NCBI GenBank assembly: GCA_002633005.1
Contig: NMRA01000701.1
Location: forward strand, 140,053-195,582
Length of the DNA: 55,530 nt
Direction: 5' to 3'
Source of the DNA: Phoronis australis
Taxonomy: Eukaryota; Phoronida; Phoronidae
In this document: positions 33,601 through 44,300 of the stretch, one piece after another
Numbering within the stretch: the first letter of the stretch is position 1
How the letters are laid out: each line of letters starts with the position of its first letter
Program-made: the position numbers and the translations under genes
Notes under the pieces: model-generated
What the model saw: only the letters and a program-made list of their open reading frames with translations
Told to the model about the DNA's origin: nothing
The model's database searches: none

Positions 33601-34673
33601 TTTAGCTAACGTCGGATTACCTCAGAAATGGCTGACGGATAGGATTCAAATGAAACATTCAGGTTTTATGCTTTACGCAATGTTCTCTTAAAGCGTCAAA
33701 AAACTGCTTTGAATGATTCTTTTTCGAAAGATGATGGTTATCAAAAGTACAGAAATTTTATGAAAAAATCAAAATAACGCATGAAACGTAAATAATATGA
33801 TAATTCACCCAACCTTAACAGTGTTTTTGTGATCCATCCTGAAGATTAGAATATGCATATTACTGGGTTCCTTTAAATGAGGGAAATATGAAGAGGGTGA
33901 AACGGTTGTACACTTACATCAAGGTACGGTTCTTCGGTTCCAAAAGGGATCGTCACATGACTTCATATTTTCATTTTGAAGATTAGTATATGTTCGAATG
34001 AAATTTGGTCAGTGTCGGTGCTATTGTTTTGTCATGGATTATTACCTTTCCTTTTTTCCAATATAGCTACATATGCTTAAGAAATGGCCATATGACCCAA
34101 TGACAGGCTGGTATAAAGTCAAAAATCGAAATCTCCAGGTTTTTTACTTTCAGAAAAAGTACTTTTACAGGGTTAGTCAAAAAATCTTTGCAAATATTTG
34201 GCTGAAGTCATATGTCCTTTGTGACAATAATGTGACTATTTTATCTCTCACCCTGGTTTCTTCGGTCTTTGCTTATGATCTCAAAATCCTTAACTTCTGA
34301 TAGTCACGTCATAGTGACGTTTCTGCTCCGATGTGAGCTACTTCCCTGTGAGTGCGATTATCGTATGGTAATTACTATTTCACTAAAGCAACGTGATTTG
34401 CATAAGGAATTCTATGACTTTTGGTCTATTCCTAGTCACAGAGTGTAAAAAAAACACTGATGATGAGGCCGACATACAAGGCAGAGCCGAACAACTCCGA
34501 CTCATGCTGGATGGCGATATATAATGCATTGCATTGAGCACCGATACTCACTAGATGAGAGTTACATTACTGAGTGTGCAATAACTTACCTTGAAGTCGG
34601 AGCATACTGAAGCATACTCTGCGTAGACGTTTCCTCTGTTTCCCGCACCTATTACAACAGCTGTCAGCGCCAT
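18625..34673 (-). CDS. Copy B: Gfo/Idh/MocA-family oxidoreductase, 10 exons, 419 aa
   Basis: Exons 1-10: 34673-34590, 31390-31232, 25970-25911, 24577-24413, 22141-21956, 21759-21667, 20519-20385, 20115-20014, 19370-19206 and 18735-18625 (TAA). The frame is open throughout and the ten exon lengths equal those of copy A. GAGNRG, EKP, GHVLRY, KCCHDID and RCLDC are all present. Two oddities stand out. First, the donor after exon 3 reads GCG|GTTTGTAAGC, so a better-looking GTAAGC lies 4 nt downstream and would shift the frame. Second, the exon 9 motif HGAADF/HGGSDF has become HGAAAF (Asp lost). Intron 2 is 5.26 kb against 0.6 kb in copy A, because of several insertions. It is probably still functional, but it is the copy with most signs of decay. 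The role is inferred from the family, with substrate unknown. Confidence 0.87.
20590..21300 (+). pseudogene. THAP-domain transposon relic 1, in copy B intron 6
   Basis: In one plus-strand frame, 20872-21045 reads [17 protein letters not shown]..., RFVRRTR, then [10 protein letters not shown] and a stop. This matches the second half of a C2CH THAP zinc finger (FPKDP, W, CxxHF). The upstream cysteine pair is lost behind an in-frame stop. The intron is 1147 bp here and 147 bp in copy A, so the relic is an insertion specific to B. Its parent was probably a P-like or other THAP-bearing DNA transposon. Confidence 0.65.
22631..23036. mobile_element. MITE, family 4 (CGGGATTTTCCGTA termini), in copy B intron 4
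   Basis: Inverted ends match over about 22 bp: CGGGATTTTCCGTAGATAAG on the left, and CTTATTTACGGAAAATCCCG on the right. The centre is AT-rich (AAATTTAAAATTTAAAATTT). Relatives are at 48673-49120 and, truncated, at 45003-45077. Confidence 0.65.
23125..23505. mobile_element. Degraded foldback MITE, family 2, in copy B intron 4
   Basis: It shares GTCTATTAGTCTGTGCTC, CACTTATGTTGAG and ATTTCGAGTTC..TTCGAGTAAAA with 17551-17951. The terminal repeat is reduced to GAGACACGGGC on the right side. Confidence 0.5.
25037..25208. repeat. Tandem repeat, 43 bp x 4
   Basis: Four nearly identical units containing CATGATTATACAGTGATAGG and TGGAGATCATGATTGTA lie in copy B intron 3. There is no spacer/repeat structure. 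Confidence 0.85.
26166..26624 (+). pseudogene. THAP-domain transposon relic 2, 5' part
   Basis: It is homologous to the start of relic 1 (CCATGGTCATAAATG, TGAATTCGGTTA). Fragments [15 protein letters not shown] and, after a frameshift, [12 protein letters not shown] recall the THAP zinc finger. It is cut at 26624 by the composite element, and the remainder resumes at 29261. Confidence 0.6.
26625..27019. mobile_element. MITE, family 3, left boundary copy
   Basis: It starts CATGGGCTGCGCAACACTG and ends TATGGTGCGCCGCCCATG. An internal hairpin GACCGTCCC...GGGACGGTC lies at about 26870-26913. It is longer than the other copies. Confidence 0.7.
27119..27856 (-). CDS. Unrecognised single-exon ORF, 245 codons, N-terminal membrane segment
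   Basis: The ATG is at 27856 (a second in-frame ATG is four codons on) and the stop TAA is at 27121-27119. The frame is open for some 20 codons upstream of the ATG as well. Residues about 9-30 form a hydrophobic helix rich in I, L, F and W next to basic residues, so an N-terminal membrane anchor is likely. The rest is polar, charged and Ser/Thr/Glu-rich, with a cysteine-bearing patch ([12 protein letters not shown]) at about 87-98. I do not recognise the family and assign no function. It lies inside copy B intron 2 on the same strand as the host gene and within the 26625-29260 block. An uninterrupted frame of this length in non-coding DNA of this composition is unlikely by chance. It could be a captured host exon or an intact cargo gene. 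Confidence 0.5.
   Translation of the reverse strand: MKPGMAHSVIRNFIKVTILWFIHFILRIMLRTTEKVYSVTRKFPRIVSFGNKDASGTSAVNDEWSGDTSDASKTVHKAEADIKLMESYVRCVTDLCCLLVTASRRKKVNTVRKSTDLGGHITECEVECEVGNSTSIYKEDAKCERNTSEEVSRDSTENDEKIKQNVHENTGQTVEQKDPTDDPGVEGREVVQLNGRNKPGDVEYVQQEIIQSSSTTGSADEAYRFNRVKIPGEISIKAYSLKTRI
27920..29145. other. Right part of the composite block, unassigned
   Basis: No domain was recognised. An ORF of 77 codons at 28539-28772 (plus) is not supported by anything else. The first few hundred bases may be the leader of the ORF at 27119-27856. Confidence 0.4.
29146..29260. mobile_element. MITE, family 3, right boundary copy
   Basis: It starts CATGGGCGGCGCAGAACTG and ends GTGGGGGGCGCCCATG, with the same GCCCCC..GGTGCACTGC middle module as the left copy. 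Confidence 0.7.
29261..29415 (+). pseudogene. THAP-domain transposon relic 2, 3' part
   Basis: It resumes the homology to relic 1 (CTCCAAC, CATTTGATAGACAAAAATG, GACTGAGATAATGAA; compare 21048-21180). It is the second half of the element split by the composite block. Confidence 0.6.
29551..30952. mobile_element. 1402-bp non-autonomous DNA transposon with TA target duplication
   Basis: The terminal inverted repeat is CAGTACAGCCACTGAATT, repeated in reverse complement at the right end. TA flanks both ends (29549-29550 and 30953-30954). Copy A keeps the empty site GCTTAGCTAGTGGAAAAC with its single TA at 12174-12175. Subterminal zones at 29570-29790 and 30800-30930 are packed with TCACGCCT/TCACGCTT and CCGGAG/CTCCGG words, which could be transposase-binding repeats. 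TA duplication with CAGT ends fits the Tc1/mariner group in a broad sense. No transposase was recognised inside. Confidence 0.8.
31391..34589 (-). other. Copy B intron 1 content
   Basis: It is 3.2 kb against 1.5 kb in copy A. About 31680-33160 has no counterpart in A and no recognisable gene. About 33170-34500 aligns with 13030-14020, apart from the MITE at 33461-33597. Confidence 0.5.
33461..33597. mobile_element. Short hAT-like MITE in copy B intron 1
   Basis: It begins CAGTGGCGGATTTAGGG and ends TCCTGGAGCCGCCCCTG, an imperfect inverted pair of the CAGTGGCGGA...CCGCCCCTG type. Copy A lacks it in the aligned place at about 13258-13272. No clean 8-bp duplication could be read. Confidence 0.6.
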
Positions 34674-35689
34674 CTTGGTGTTATCGTTTGTAGACTCCTC
34701 ACCTTTATGGATTGGAAACGACCGTTTTCCGCGAAGTGTGCGATTCCATCCTATCGATGAACACTTATACATACATGTAAGACCTTATGCTGGTATATAG
34801 TGTCGTACATGTAAGTAAGTATACAGTCTGTTTTTGAACAATATATAAATGAAAGTGTTCTGAGGAGCAACACTGGCCAAAATCAAATAAATATCTAAAG
34901 GTGAGGTCGACGACGAAACTAAGAACATCAATGACCACGACCCCCAAAACACCTGCCACACCATCGTACAGTAAATGACAAACCATTAAATGTGCATTGA
35001 CGAATCGTTCAATAAAAGACGGTCATCAAGTCAGAAAACCTCAGTCGGCGAGAAACCAATCACAAACTACAGTAGTTCGTAAGGATATCCATACAAGTAC
35101 ACAAAGTGTCGGCTTAAGAATCACGGTGACGAAGCAGGCCCGTGGTTAGCATTACGCGGAGGTGGTTCTAATTTCTTGAACGGTGCACCTTTGATATTTT
35201 GACAACGTCGACACTATGGAGTTTTCAGTAAAACCCTTACTTGACGCAGATTAATTAGGGGGAAGGGAATCTGTATACACAACAATGACTCTCAGCGCTA
35301 CGTTTCTGAGATGTGAAGGAATCAGTAATACCAAAGATGAGGAGGCCGTGACGGTTGCTCGCAAAACACGGGACTCAAATTGCCATGTGATGTGGTCCAG
35401 GACCGTCTAGCATTACATCCTGCCAAACTTTCAAATCAGACGTGTTTAAAAGAGTGATTACACCTACTCGGACTGATACATTTAGTCGGAGAATGACTTG
35501 ATTTTTTTAATTTCATGTTTTTGCGTGTTACTTGAATTTCTTATGTTGTTGGAAATGGGAACACTAGCCCACTAGGCCTACTCCAAAGGTCCACTATTCC
35601 AACAGTTCTCTACTTCGAAGGTTCATTAGTGGGAATAGTTGAAATAGTTAAAATCTGCGTTCTTTGTATCTCAAGTTGTGAGCCTGGTG
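34674..35689. other. Intergenic stretch upstream of copy B
   Basis: It must contain the copy B promoter and leader. The first bases after the ATG match the copy A upstream sequence (CTTGGTGTTATCG). Beyond that no gene is seen, and no promoter motif is assigned. Confidence 0.5.
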
Positions 35690-37420
35690 AGCCTTTTGTT
35701 GGCGTCATGTACGTTATCTGTCTGCCTGCAGGTGGCACAACGATTGGTGTGAATCGTTAAATTAGTTGAAATGCTCGTTAGGAGTCTCTAAAATTGTGAG
35801 CCTGTGGATGATGTCATGTACGTTATCTAGCTGTCCACAGGTGGCGCAGCGATTAGTAGTAATAGTTAAATTAGTTGAAATGCTTGTTTCTTAGTTAAAA
35901 TGCGTGTTCTGTGTCTCTCAAGTTGTGAACCTATTGCTCCCGCAAGCGGCGCCACGATTAGTGGGAATTATTCATGTTGGCCTACTTGGATTAGTTTAAA
36001 TGCGAGTTTGGTGCGTCTACTGAGTTGAAGACTTGAAGACGTCATATACATGTACGTTAAGTACCAGCCAACAGATGACGCAGTACGTGGTGAGTGTGAA
36101 TGGTTAAATTAGTTGAAATACGTGCTTTGTGTCTCTAAAGTTGAGAACCTCTTGCTGACGTCTTATTCGATGGTAATCAGCCTACCGCAAGTGGCGCAGC
36201 GATTAGCGGTAATAGTTGAATTAGTTGAAATGTATATGTTCTGTGTCTCTTAAGTAACCTGTTGCTAACGCCATGTACCTTATGTACCAGCCCACAGATG
36301 GCGTATCGATTTCTGTGAATAGTTGAATTAGTTGAAATGGGTGTTTTGTGTCTCTCAATTTGTGAGCCTGCTGCTGACGTCTTGTTTGTTATCAGCCTGC
36401 CGCCGCAGTTGGCGCAATGATTACTGGAAATAGTTGAATTACTTGAAATTTGTGTTTGGTCTCTCTAAAATTGTGAGCCTAGTCAGTGTTCGGGACGTCA
36501 TGTACGTTATCTACCTGCCCACAGGTGGCGCAGCGATTAGTAGGATTATTTTTATTCAATGTGTCACACAATTACACATTACAATAACTTTTTTGATTAG
36601 TCAAGATCAGTTAAGGTCAATTTACAGTGCTGATATGTGCAACGGTACGTTGTTAAAAAACAAGTAGAGGCTACGATTCATTCTTAATAAACAAAAAAGG
36701 TCAATACCTTGGCAGCGCTGCCAATAGTAGGAATAGTTAATTAGTTGAAAAGCGTGTTTTTCATGATTTGAATTGCGTGTTCTGTCACTCAAGTTGTGAG
36801 CCTGTTTCTGATATCATGTTTGTCAGCCTGCCCGTAGGTGGCGCTACGATAAGTGGGAATAGTTTAATTAGTTGAAATGCGTGTTTGGTGTCTCTAAAAT
36901 TGCGAGTTTGTTGATGACGTTTTATGTACCTTATCTACCTGCCTGCAGGTGGCGCAACGATAAGTAAGACTAGTTCAATTACTTGAAATGCGTGTTCTAC
37001 TTGATCTACCTCACTGTTTCTCTCAAGTTGAGAGCCTGCTGATGATGTCATGTACCTGATGTACCAGCCCAGAGATGGCGCAGCTATTAGTAGTGATAGT
37101 TGAAATGCGTGTTTTGTCTCTAAAGTTGAGAACCTGTTGCTGACGTCTTATTTGTTATCAGCCAGCCAGCAGGTGGTACCGGCAGCGATTAACGGGAATA
37201 GTTGAAATGTGTTCTGTGTCTCTCAAGTATTGTATAGCTCAGTGTTGCTGCCATGTACCATATCTACCAGCCCACAGATGGCGTATTGATTAGTGGGAAT
37301 AGTTGAAATAAATGGATGTTCTGTGTCTCTCATTAAGTTGTGAGGCAGTTGCTGAGGTCATGTTTGTTACTAACCTGCCGTTGCAGCTGGCGCAACGGTT
37401 ACTGGGAATAGTTGAACTGT
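35690..37420. repeat. Degenerate tandem array, about 15 monomers of roughly 110 bp
   Basis: Each monomer carries GTGGCGCAGCGATTAGTG, AATAGTTGAA..TAGTTGAAAT, GTGTCTCT.AAGTTGTGAGCC and GACGTCATGTACGTTATC, or variants. The GGCGCA core recurs at about 35731, 35839, 35946, 36072, 36192, 36297, 36409, 36523, 36710, 36836, 36948, 37073, 37166, 37277 and 37387. A non-repeat piece at about 36541-36690 interrupts it. It lies in the B-C intergenic space. Confidence 0.85.
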
Positions 37421-38362
37421 TGCTGGCTTGGAATATTTGAATTTGCTTGAAACCTCACCATGACATCTTAACTTTGTCTGTTCATGAAGTCAACATTTCA
37501 TCTATGTAGTCCTTACAAACATGTTTTAATAGCGCCTCCACTGCCAGCAAATGTAACAATGATAGAAAATGTAACATAGGGGCGCTGCAATCATTTGAAC
37601 TAGTTTCCTACCAATCGATTAGTAGGTACCTTCCAAAGTTTCTGGCTGACACGACTCGTTGACGTCGGGGCACTGGGACTCCATCTAATATGCTATGCAA
37701 GTATAAGTGTCTGATCTGTGTGGCTGTATTTAATTAAAAAACAACAGTTGTCTCAAATAGACGTAATTTTATAATTCTGCGATTATCTGGACCCGTCACC
37801 ATGTAGTCAGTTCTCTTGTGGTAGAGGCCTGCACATCTCCTGTCACAAAGATGAAAATGAAGTCATTTGCTTCGATTAGCACGAGCGCCACCTAACTTTT
37901 TTCCGCGCTACAATGGGTTCCTGTTGGGGTCGTCTGACATTAGTTAATGTCAGGAGTAAAAGACAGAGAAATGACAGCTTGATCAGTAATAACATGTCGA
38001 AGAGTCATTTGGCCAATTTTATTCCCACTTTAAGGATTATCACAGTTGTATCAAAAATATATCAGAATAACCCAGAATCATGATAAGTGCAAAATGGCTA
38101 ATACTAAAATTAAATACATATTGATAAAAAGATAATAATAACAAAAATTTAAAACCTAACAAAACATTTGACCATCCAAACAGCAAGAAATTCAAAGAAC
38201 AAAATTGTGAAGTCACTGGTAATTAAAAGCATACAAATTTTATTATACATCAACAACTCACGCTTAAGAACACATTTGACCACTCAACCGAAGCTTCCAA
38301 AAAACCTCAAATTTCTGCATGAACGATCTTAGTAATCAAAAATTAGAATATGAAGCCAATTA
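37421..38362. other. Intergenic stretch downstream of copy C
   Basis: No gene is seen. The part nearest the gene is AT-rich and is likely the copy C 3' untranslated region. Confidence 0.5.
38239..38244 (-). promoter_or_regulatory. Possible AATAAA polyadenylation signal for copy C
   Basis: TTTATT on the plus strand reads AATAAA on the minus strand about 120 nt beyond the copy C stop. The same motif recurs at 38018-38023. Confidence 0.35.
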
Positions 38363-41300
38363 CTACAATAACAAGTCAATGACTCTGTTCTCCAGGCGCG
38401 ACCTTTCTGCTGCAAACACAATCAGATGACTTTGTAGGGTTTGTGATGGTCCACTCAAAATCTTTTCTTGATCTTTGGCCTAATTGGAAAAAATAAAATG
38501 GCATTCATCAATTTGAAATGGTACATGTATAAGAATGAACCAAGAACACACTGGGATCAAGTTAAGACATTTATGAATACACACAAGAGACAGCCACCTG
38601 AACCCACAGGCGCAGCCTATAAGGCATATACAAAAGACTATAACTTCCGATACAGGCGCTTGGCCTTATTAAATACATTGTTTTATAAATGACTAAGAAA
38701 GCATCGAAGTTAGATGACACCCTGGCACACACATACTCTTACTAAATAATGCAAAGAGAACTAAACGGTCAAAATAATTCCGTCAAGAAGACTGCCAAAG
38801 TTTGACAGAGTCAGCATTCTGTCGAAGTCTGTCTAGTTTAGTTTGAAAACTAGGGCTGCGCCACAGTATGCTTTCTTTCGTAAGCAAACTGCAAGAAATA
38901 AATGCAGTCTCCACAGGAAGTTAAATCAAACCCACCAACATTTTAAACACGAGTAACACAGCACATTCATATGCACCCACGTCATGCATCGTGCATCAGT
39001 ATACTAGTAGGGGTTCATTTTGCGAACATTTTCCAATGAGCTGGGACCCACATTCGTCTGGTATTAGAAGACCAGTAAGTTATCTCTAGTTGATGCAGAA
39101 CTACCTATAGTATCTGAACATTATCGAAGGAGTTGTCACAATCATAAAAAACCCAGCTGCCGAATTTCACTAATATTAGCCAAACCCTGTGGCAGATAAG
39201 GTGAACATTGATTACAGAAAACAAATTGCCCAGCAATGCTAAACACTAGTGGAATTTTGTGGAAAAAATAGTGGGCATTGATTCTCTTATTTTGCATGCT
39301 GAATTTCTCTAATATCACACCAGTCTGTCTACGTGGTTGTCACCAAAACAACACGCAAAAAATAAATTGCTACCAGGTGTTATCTTACTTTGCGTGCCCA
39401 ATTACTCAAATATCACACCTGTCCATGAGATTTGTCACCAAAAACAAGATGCACAAAAATAAAATTGATTGTCTAGGTGTCCTCTTACTTTACATGCCGA
39501 ATTCCACAAACATCACACCTGTCCAGGGCTTTGTCACCAAGAACAAGATGAAAAAAATTACCCCTAGGCTGACTAGGGCAATAGCATCACACGGATTTGT
39601 TTCAACATCATTGGATGCTGTTTCAGCAAAAGTAATATGGCTGCCAGCTGAATGGAAGTAGGTTGGTCCAATGATCAAACAGCAAACATCAAAACAAAGC
39701 AAATAGCTTTACTCACCTGAACAGCATCAACAAATGACTTCATCAGATGGAAGTCTGATCCACCGTGTCCATCTAAGACACCACGCAGTATAGTGGGATT
39801 GGGTTTGTAGACGTGTTTTTCTCCAGTCAAGAAGTCAAAATGTCGAACGTCTGAATCAAAACTGCATTGGAGCTCTCCCTGTAACACAAGTTTTTATGGT
39901 AACTGAGAAATACATCATTCATTCATGAGTCTAGAGGGTGCAAACTTACCTGCTATGACAACAGATTGAAACAATGACTGCAACATAAGGGTGCAACTGA
40001 GATATGTAAAGACGAAAGCCGGTTGTTATCCAGAAATCTTTATTTGAGCTGATTTTACCCACAGCCCAGCATTTCTGGAACCAGAAAGCCACACAAATTG
40101 TAGAAATTAAAACAAACAGTTCAACTTGAACCAATCATTCTTAAAATGACTGTTTTCTATACCAGCTACATTTGCTATTATTAACGACAGAAAAGAACAA
40201 TGCTGACAAATTTAAAGAAATACAAATAACTTTCATTGCCTAAAAGTATACATAATTCTGATGAGTTACGGTTACCTTTGTTCCACATATAGTCACTTGG
40301 CGTTCACACAACTTCTCTGTGAATGCCACCATAGTGAACGAAGATGTGGCACCCCCTTCAAACTGCATGTTGACAACCTGCAACAAGAAAACTTTAGCCG
40401 TCTCCCAGAATCCTCTGAAATGTTCGAGCATGATTGATCGTTCAAGAAACTAACTTTGCGAACTGTACAGCACGTATAAACCCTTAAAAGCTTATTAAAG
40501 AAGTAACCCAAGAGATAAAGCTACATGTAATAGATTTTTACCATAATCGCCTGGGTTACCACCCATGCTCGACTTACCGCCCACCTCCGAAATTTTCAAT
40601 TTTTCATTTTTAAGTGCTCATGCTCGGCTTACCGCCAACCCTGTTTTTTAGATGTACCAAAAAGAATTTAAGCGCTCTGAGTGGTTAGCCGGACGAGTAC
40701 AGTAATGTAAAAGTCCGTTAATATAAATGTGCCATGATCACTATTGTTACTTTTACTAACTAAAGAATCTTTACCAAAGTCAAATAAATTGTCCCGTCAA
40801 TATCAGATTAATGTTACAAACTGACGTAGATTTTGAAATTTTTATAAATATACTGATAATTTATACCTGATTACTCATGACGTTGTTATCACAGTCGTAG
40901 ACACACCTTCCATAAGGACCCAATTTCAGAGCTTCAGTGATGTTCTCAATATCTGGGACTTTGCCAGGCGTCAGCACGGAAACTGGCCAGCCAGTATGTC
41001 CCTGTTCAAGAATATACTATTAGACAGTGTTTAAAAAATGGGCCAAATGTTGAGACATACATTGTGTAATAACTTTAAGTTGAGTCATCTTTTCAGTGGA
41101 AGCAGGTTGTAGATAATTGCAGAGCACTGCTTGCACATTAACAATTAACATGCAATAAGACTTCCATATTGGTAATACTTTCAAGGTAACAATGCACTTA
41201 ATGGGGAGGTTGCTAAAACACAAACATTTGCATTTGCCAAATTAAGCCACGAGGTGACGAAATATGAAATATAGGCGGCCACACGAAGGCAACAGAAGGC

Positions 41301-44300
41301 TTATGAAACCACTTCTTTGTCCACTTTTTGGAGGAGTGATGCAATTTCGTTTCGATCATGTTTAAACTTGCAGCCATTTCTGACCACAAAATCTCCACTT
41401 TTAATTTGGCCATCTGATTTTGCAAACTAGACATTCCACAGGCTGAATTAAGTCATAATTTTGTTCCCATTAAAAGCAAGTTGATGGAGTTCAAATTTCG
41501 AACTCACCATTCCCCAGGCTTACTTAGCACCAGAAAGTTTTACCTAAACTTCAATTATAAACAAGAGCAACGCAGAGCGTTAAAATGCGCCCACAATTGC
41601 ACCGCATACGGTATCCTTCTAGGGTTGTTTATTGGTACCATAAAGTGGCCAGTAGAGGGCATATATGTAGTATGTTGTACTTAGCAAAATGGCCAAAGGC
41701 ATGGTCATTGTCTCGCCAATAGGCTAGGGGCAAAATGTGAGTAATCTTCATAATACAAGCACATCCTATACACCAGTTGCTTAAAGCACCACAGAAACAT
41801 AGAATAAAAACAAATTTACCAACATACGAGATTAGCACAGCATTAGAATGCCAGAAACAAATTTCTACTTGGAACTTTTCCTTCATAGTCACGAAGTAAC
41901 ACAAAGTATACACCTGAAGACCTATGAAAATACAGAGGTCAATGTAAAATACTATAAATTGCCACTAGAGGCAAATACTAAAATTGCCACTAGAGGCATA
42001 CCGGTAGTCAGAATCATCCTAAAGTCGTCATCGTCCGTTGTCAACATCACATNNNNNNNNNNNNNNNNNNNNNNNNNNNNNNNNNNNNNNNNNNNNNNNN
42101 NNNNNNNNNNNNNNNNNNNNNNNNNNNNNNNNNNNNNNNNNNNNNNNNGTAGCATGCGTCTGCGTCCTTTTCGCTCGCCCGTCCACTCCCAACCCACACA
42201 AATTTGGCTGCAGAGCGGTAGTATTTGTCGCCGCGCTTAACAATAACACGAGCCGCCATTGAAAATCAGACCACGCTTTACCCAGATGCCCTGGCAATGT
42301 TGACAATTTACGTTCCTCCGAAACATAAAGACTTCCGCTTTCCGAGGTGAACGTCGTCTGCAACGCCGCGGTATAAATATGTGGGCGCATAAAAATTAGA
42401 TGTGACAACAACACTGCAAGTAACACAAAAAAATTTAGAACTAATCAGTCATGTATGGATTGATTGGTTCTCAACAGAAATGGAAAGCTAAAGATTTCCC
42501 TGAGTGTAAGTTTCATTTTTTCACCATTTAGCGGATGACCTTGTGCATCTTGTCAATTTCAGAAATAGATGGATGAAAAACAGGCAACAGGTTTTCACAT
42601 ACAGTTCCTTGCAATCGTCACGACATCAGTTAGAGGTGTATGGACAGACCGAGATATTGATGCAAAAAGTCCAATGTGGCAAAAGGTCATTAAAGGATTA
42701 AGATGTGTTGACTTGGTCGCCTCAACTCATCTTGCACACAAACATTTGAAACTGGCTCAAGACAAAGTACTGTAGTTGCTTTTATTGTTCTTTCACTGCT
42801 AAAGAGTTCCACATTGGATATGAATAACACCCACAGCAAGAGGTTAGTCAAGTTACTCACCGATTCAACCCGGTTCAGGTAAATCTTCTTGGCTGAATAA
42901 GCACAGTTGTTTTCAACTGGACAGTCCAGACATCTGGAACTTGCACCATCGGGCTAAAATGCAAATTATGTCAAGCTAGTTCCAGCAACCAGCAAAAAAG
43001 TATGCTGCTAATATAAAACAACGCAATACTGACCATTTGGCTAATTGTAATTTGTTGATGACTAATTGGGTTAGCTCTCAACTAACATGTCTTGGGTGCC
43101 CATTGTTAAATGGCCGGGACAAGCCAGCTTGGCAGCCTTTCCATACTACAGGACACTCTCCATGCAGGTGTGGTGATTTGTCTTGGTACAATTCCTGTGG
43201 CACTCGGTCTACAACCACACACCCCAGGCCTTCAACTTTGCATAGCTCTAAAGCAATATACTAGATCAAGGTTATGTATAACCCTAGAAAAATTTTCAAA
43301 TTTGGCTCAATTCAAAAAACTAAATTTTAGAAAAGGCAGATTGTATCAAAGTGAAACTTTCAGACAAAATGCTCCACACACTGTTCTCAAAAGAATGATA
43401 GAAATTGTTTCAAAAAGATGCCATACTTTTGCGAGACAGACTACCAAAAAATTGACTTAGGCTATACGAATTTTACGAAAGAAGTCAATGACTGGCATCA
43501 ATCCAATGAAATGATAAGTTAGAAAATAAAGTATTGCAGCATTTTCAAGATTTCATCTAAACATTACGTAATACAAAAGTTCACACAGTTTAATGAAAAT
43601 AATGGCTTCATTTTGATATTCATAAAATGAGGGTAGCCTCTTCAGTGACAGCACTGCTTTCCAAGAGGGCACTCAACAATAGAATTTACAGTTATGTAAT
43701 ATACTGTAATACAATATATGAATAAACCTTTGATTTGGGCTTAATTTAGATCCTGCAATGGCTAGTGGACCTTGAAAGGAGTGCCTGATAATACAGGTGT
43801 GAAGGTCAAAAGGACACTGTAATATGCAGCAGGAAAACAGAGTCATCTGCATTGTATACTACAGATGTGGCAGTCAAAGGACATTAGGTATGTGCAGCTG
43901 GTAAACAAGAAGCCAGCTGGTGATATAGTACAGGGTGTCTAAAAATTATGGGACACATAACAAGAATTAACATTTATAGTCAAGCGACACAAATATTGGA
44001 CGTTTTGGAACATTTTGCATTATATTTAATTGGAAATACTAGGGATTGTTGTAAATTCTTTACTGAAATAAAGACTTACCCCCTAAAGAATTGTTCTGTT
44101 ACTATATCTTGTCACCGAAGGCCACGTTTATGCTCTGACTGATCTTTAAAAACACAACTAGCAAACACTTAGTGAACCTAAATATCGGACACCATGTTTC
44201 CACATATCCCACACCACGGAAAACGGCACGTTATTGCCAAATTGCAGCTCAAGTATTTTGATATATTTACTGCTTAAGAACACAGCTCCGTTTGCAACAA

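Noticed and set aside
39278-39661. ORF of 127 codons on the plus strand
   Set aside because: It is the translation of the roughly 100-bp tandem repeat, with internal repetition and no domain. It lies antisense in copy C intron 9.
41848-42426. Open frames on both strands running through the N gap
   Set aside because: They exist only because N codons are not stops.
43110-43460. ORF of 116 codons with a close twin at 46778-47125
   Set aside because: The twin exists only because of the 41064/45580 duplication. The products have no recognisable domain, the frame start moves between the two, and the ORF lies in an intron on the opposite strand.
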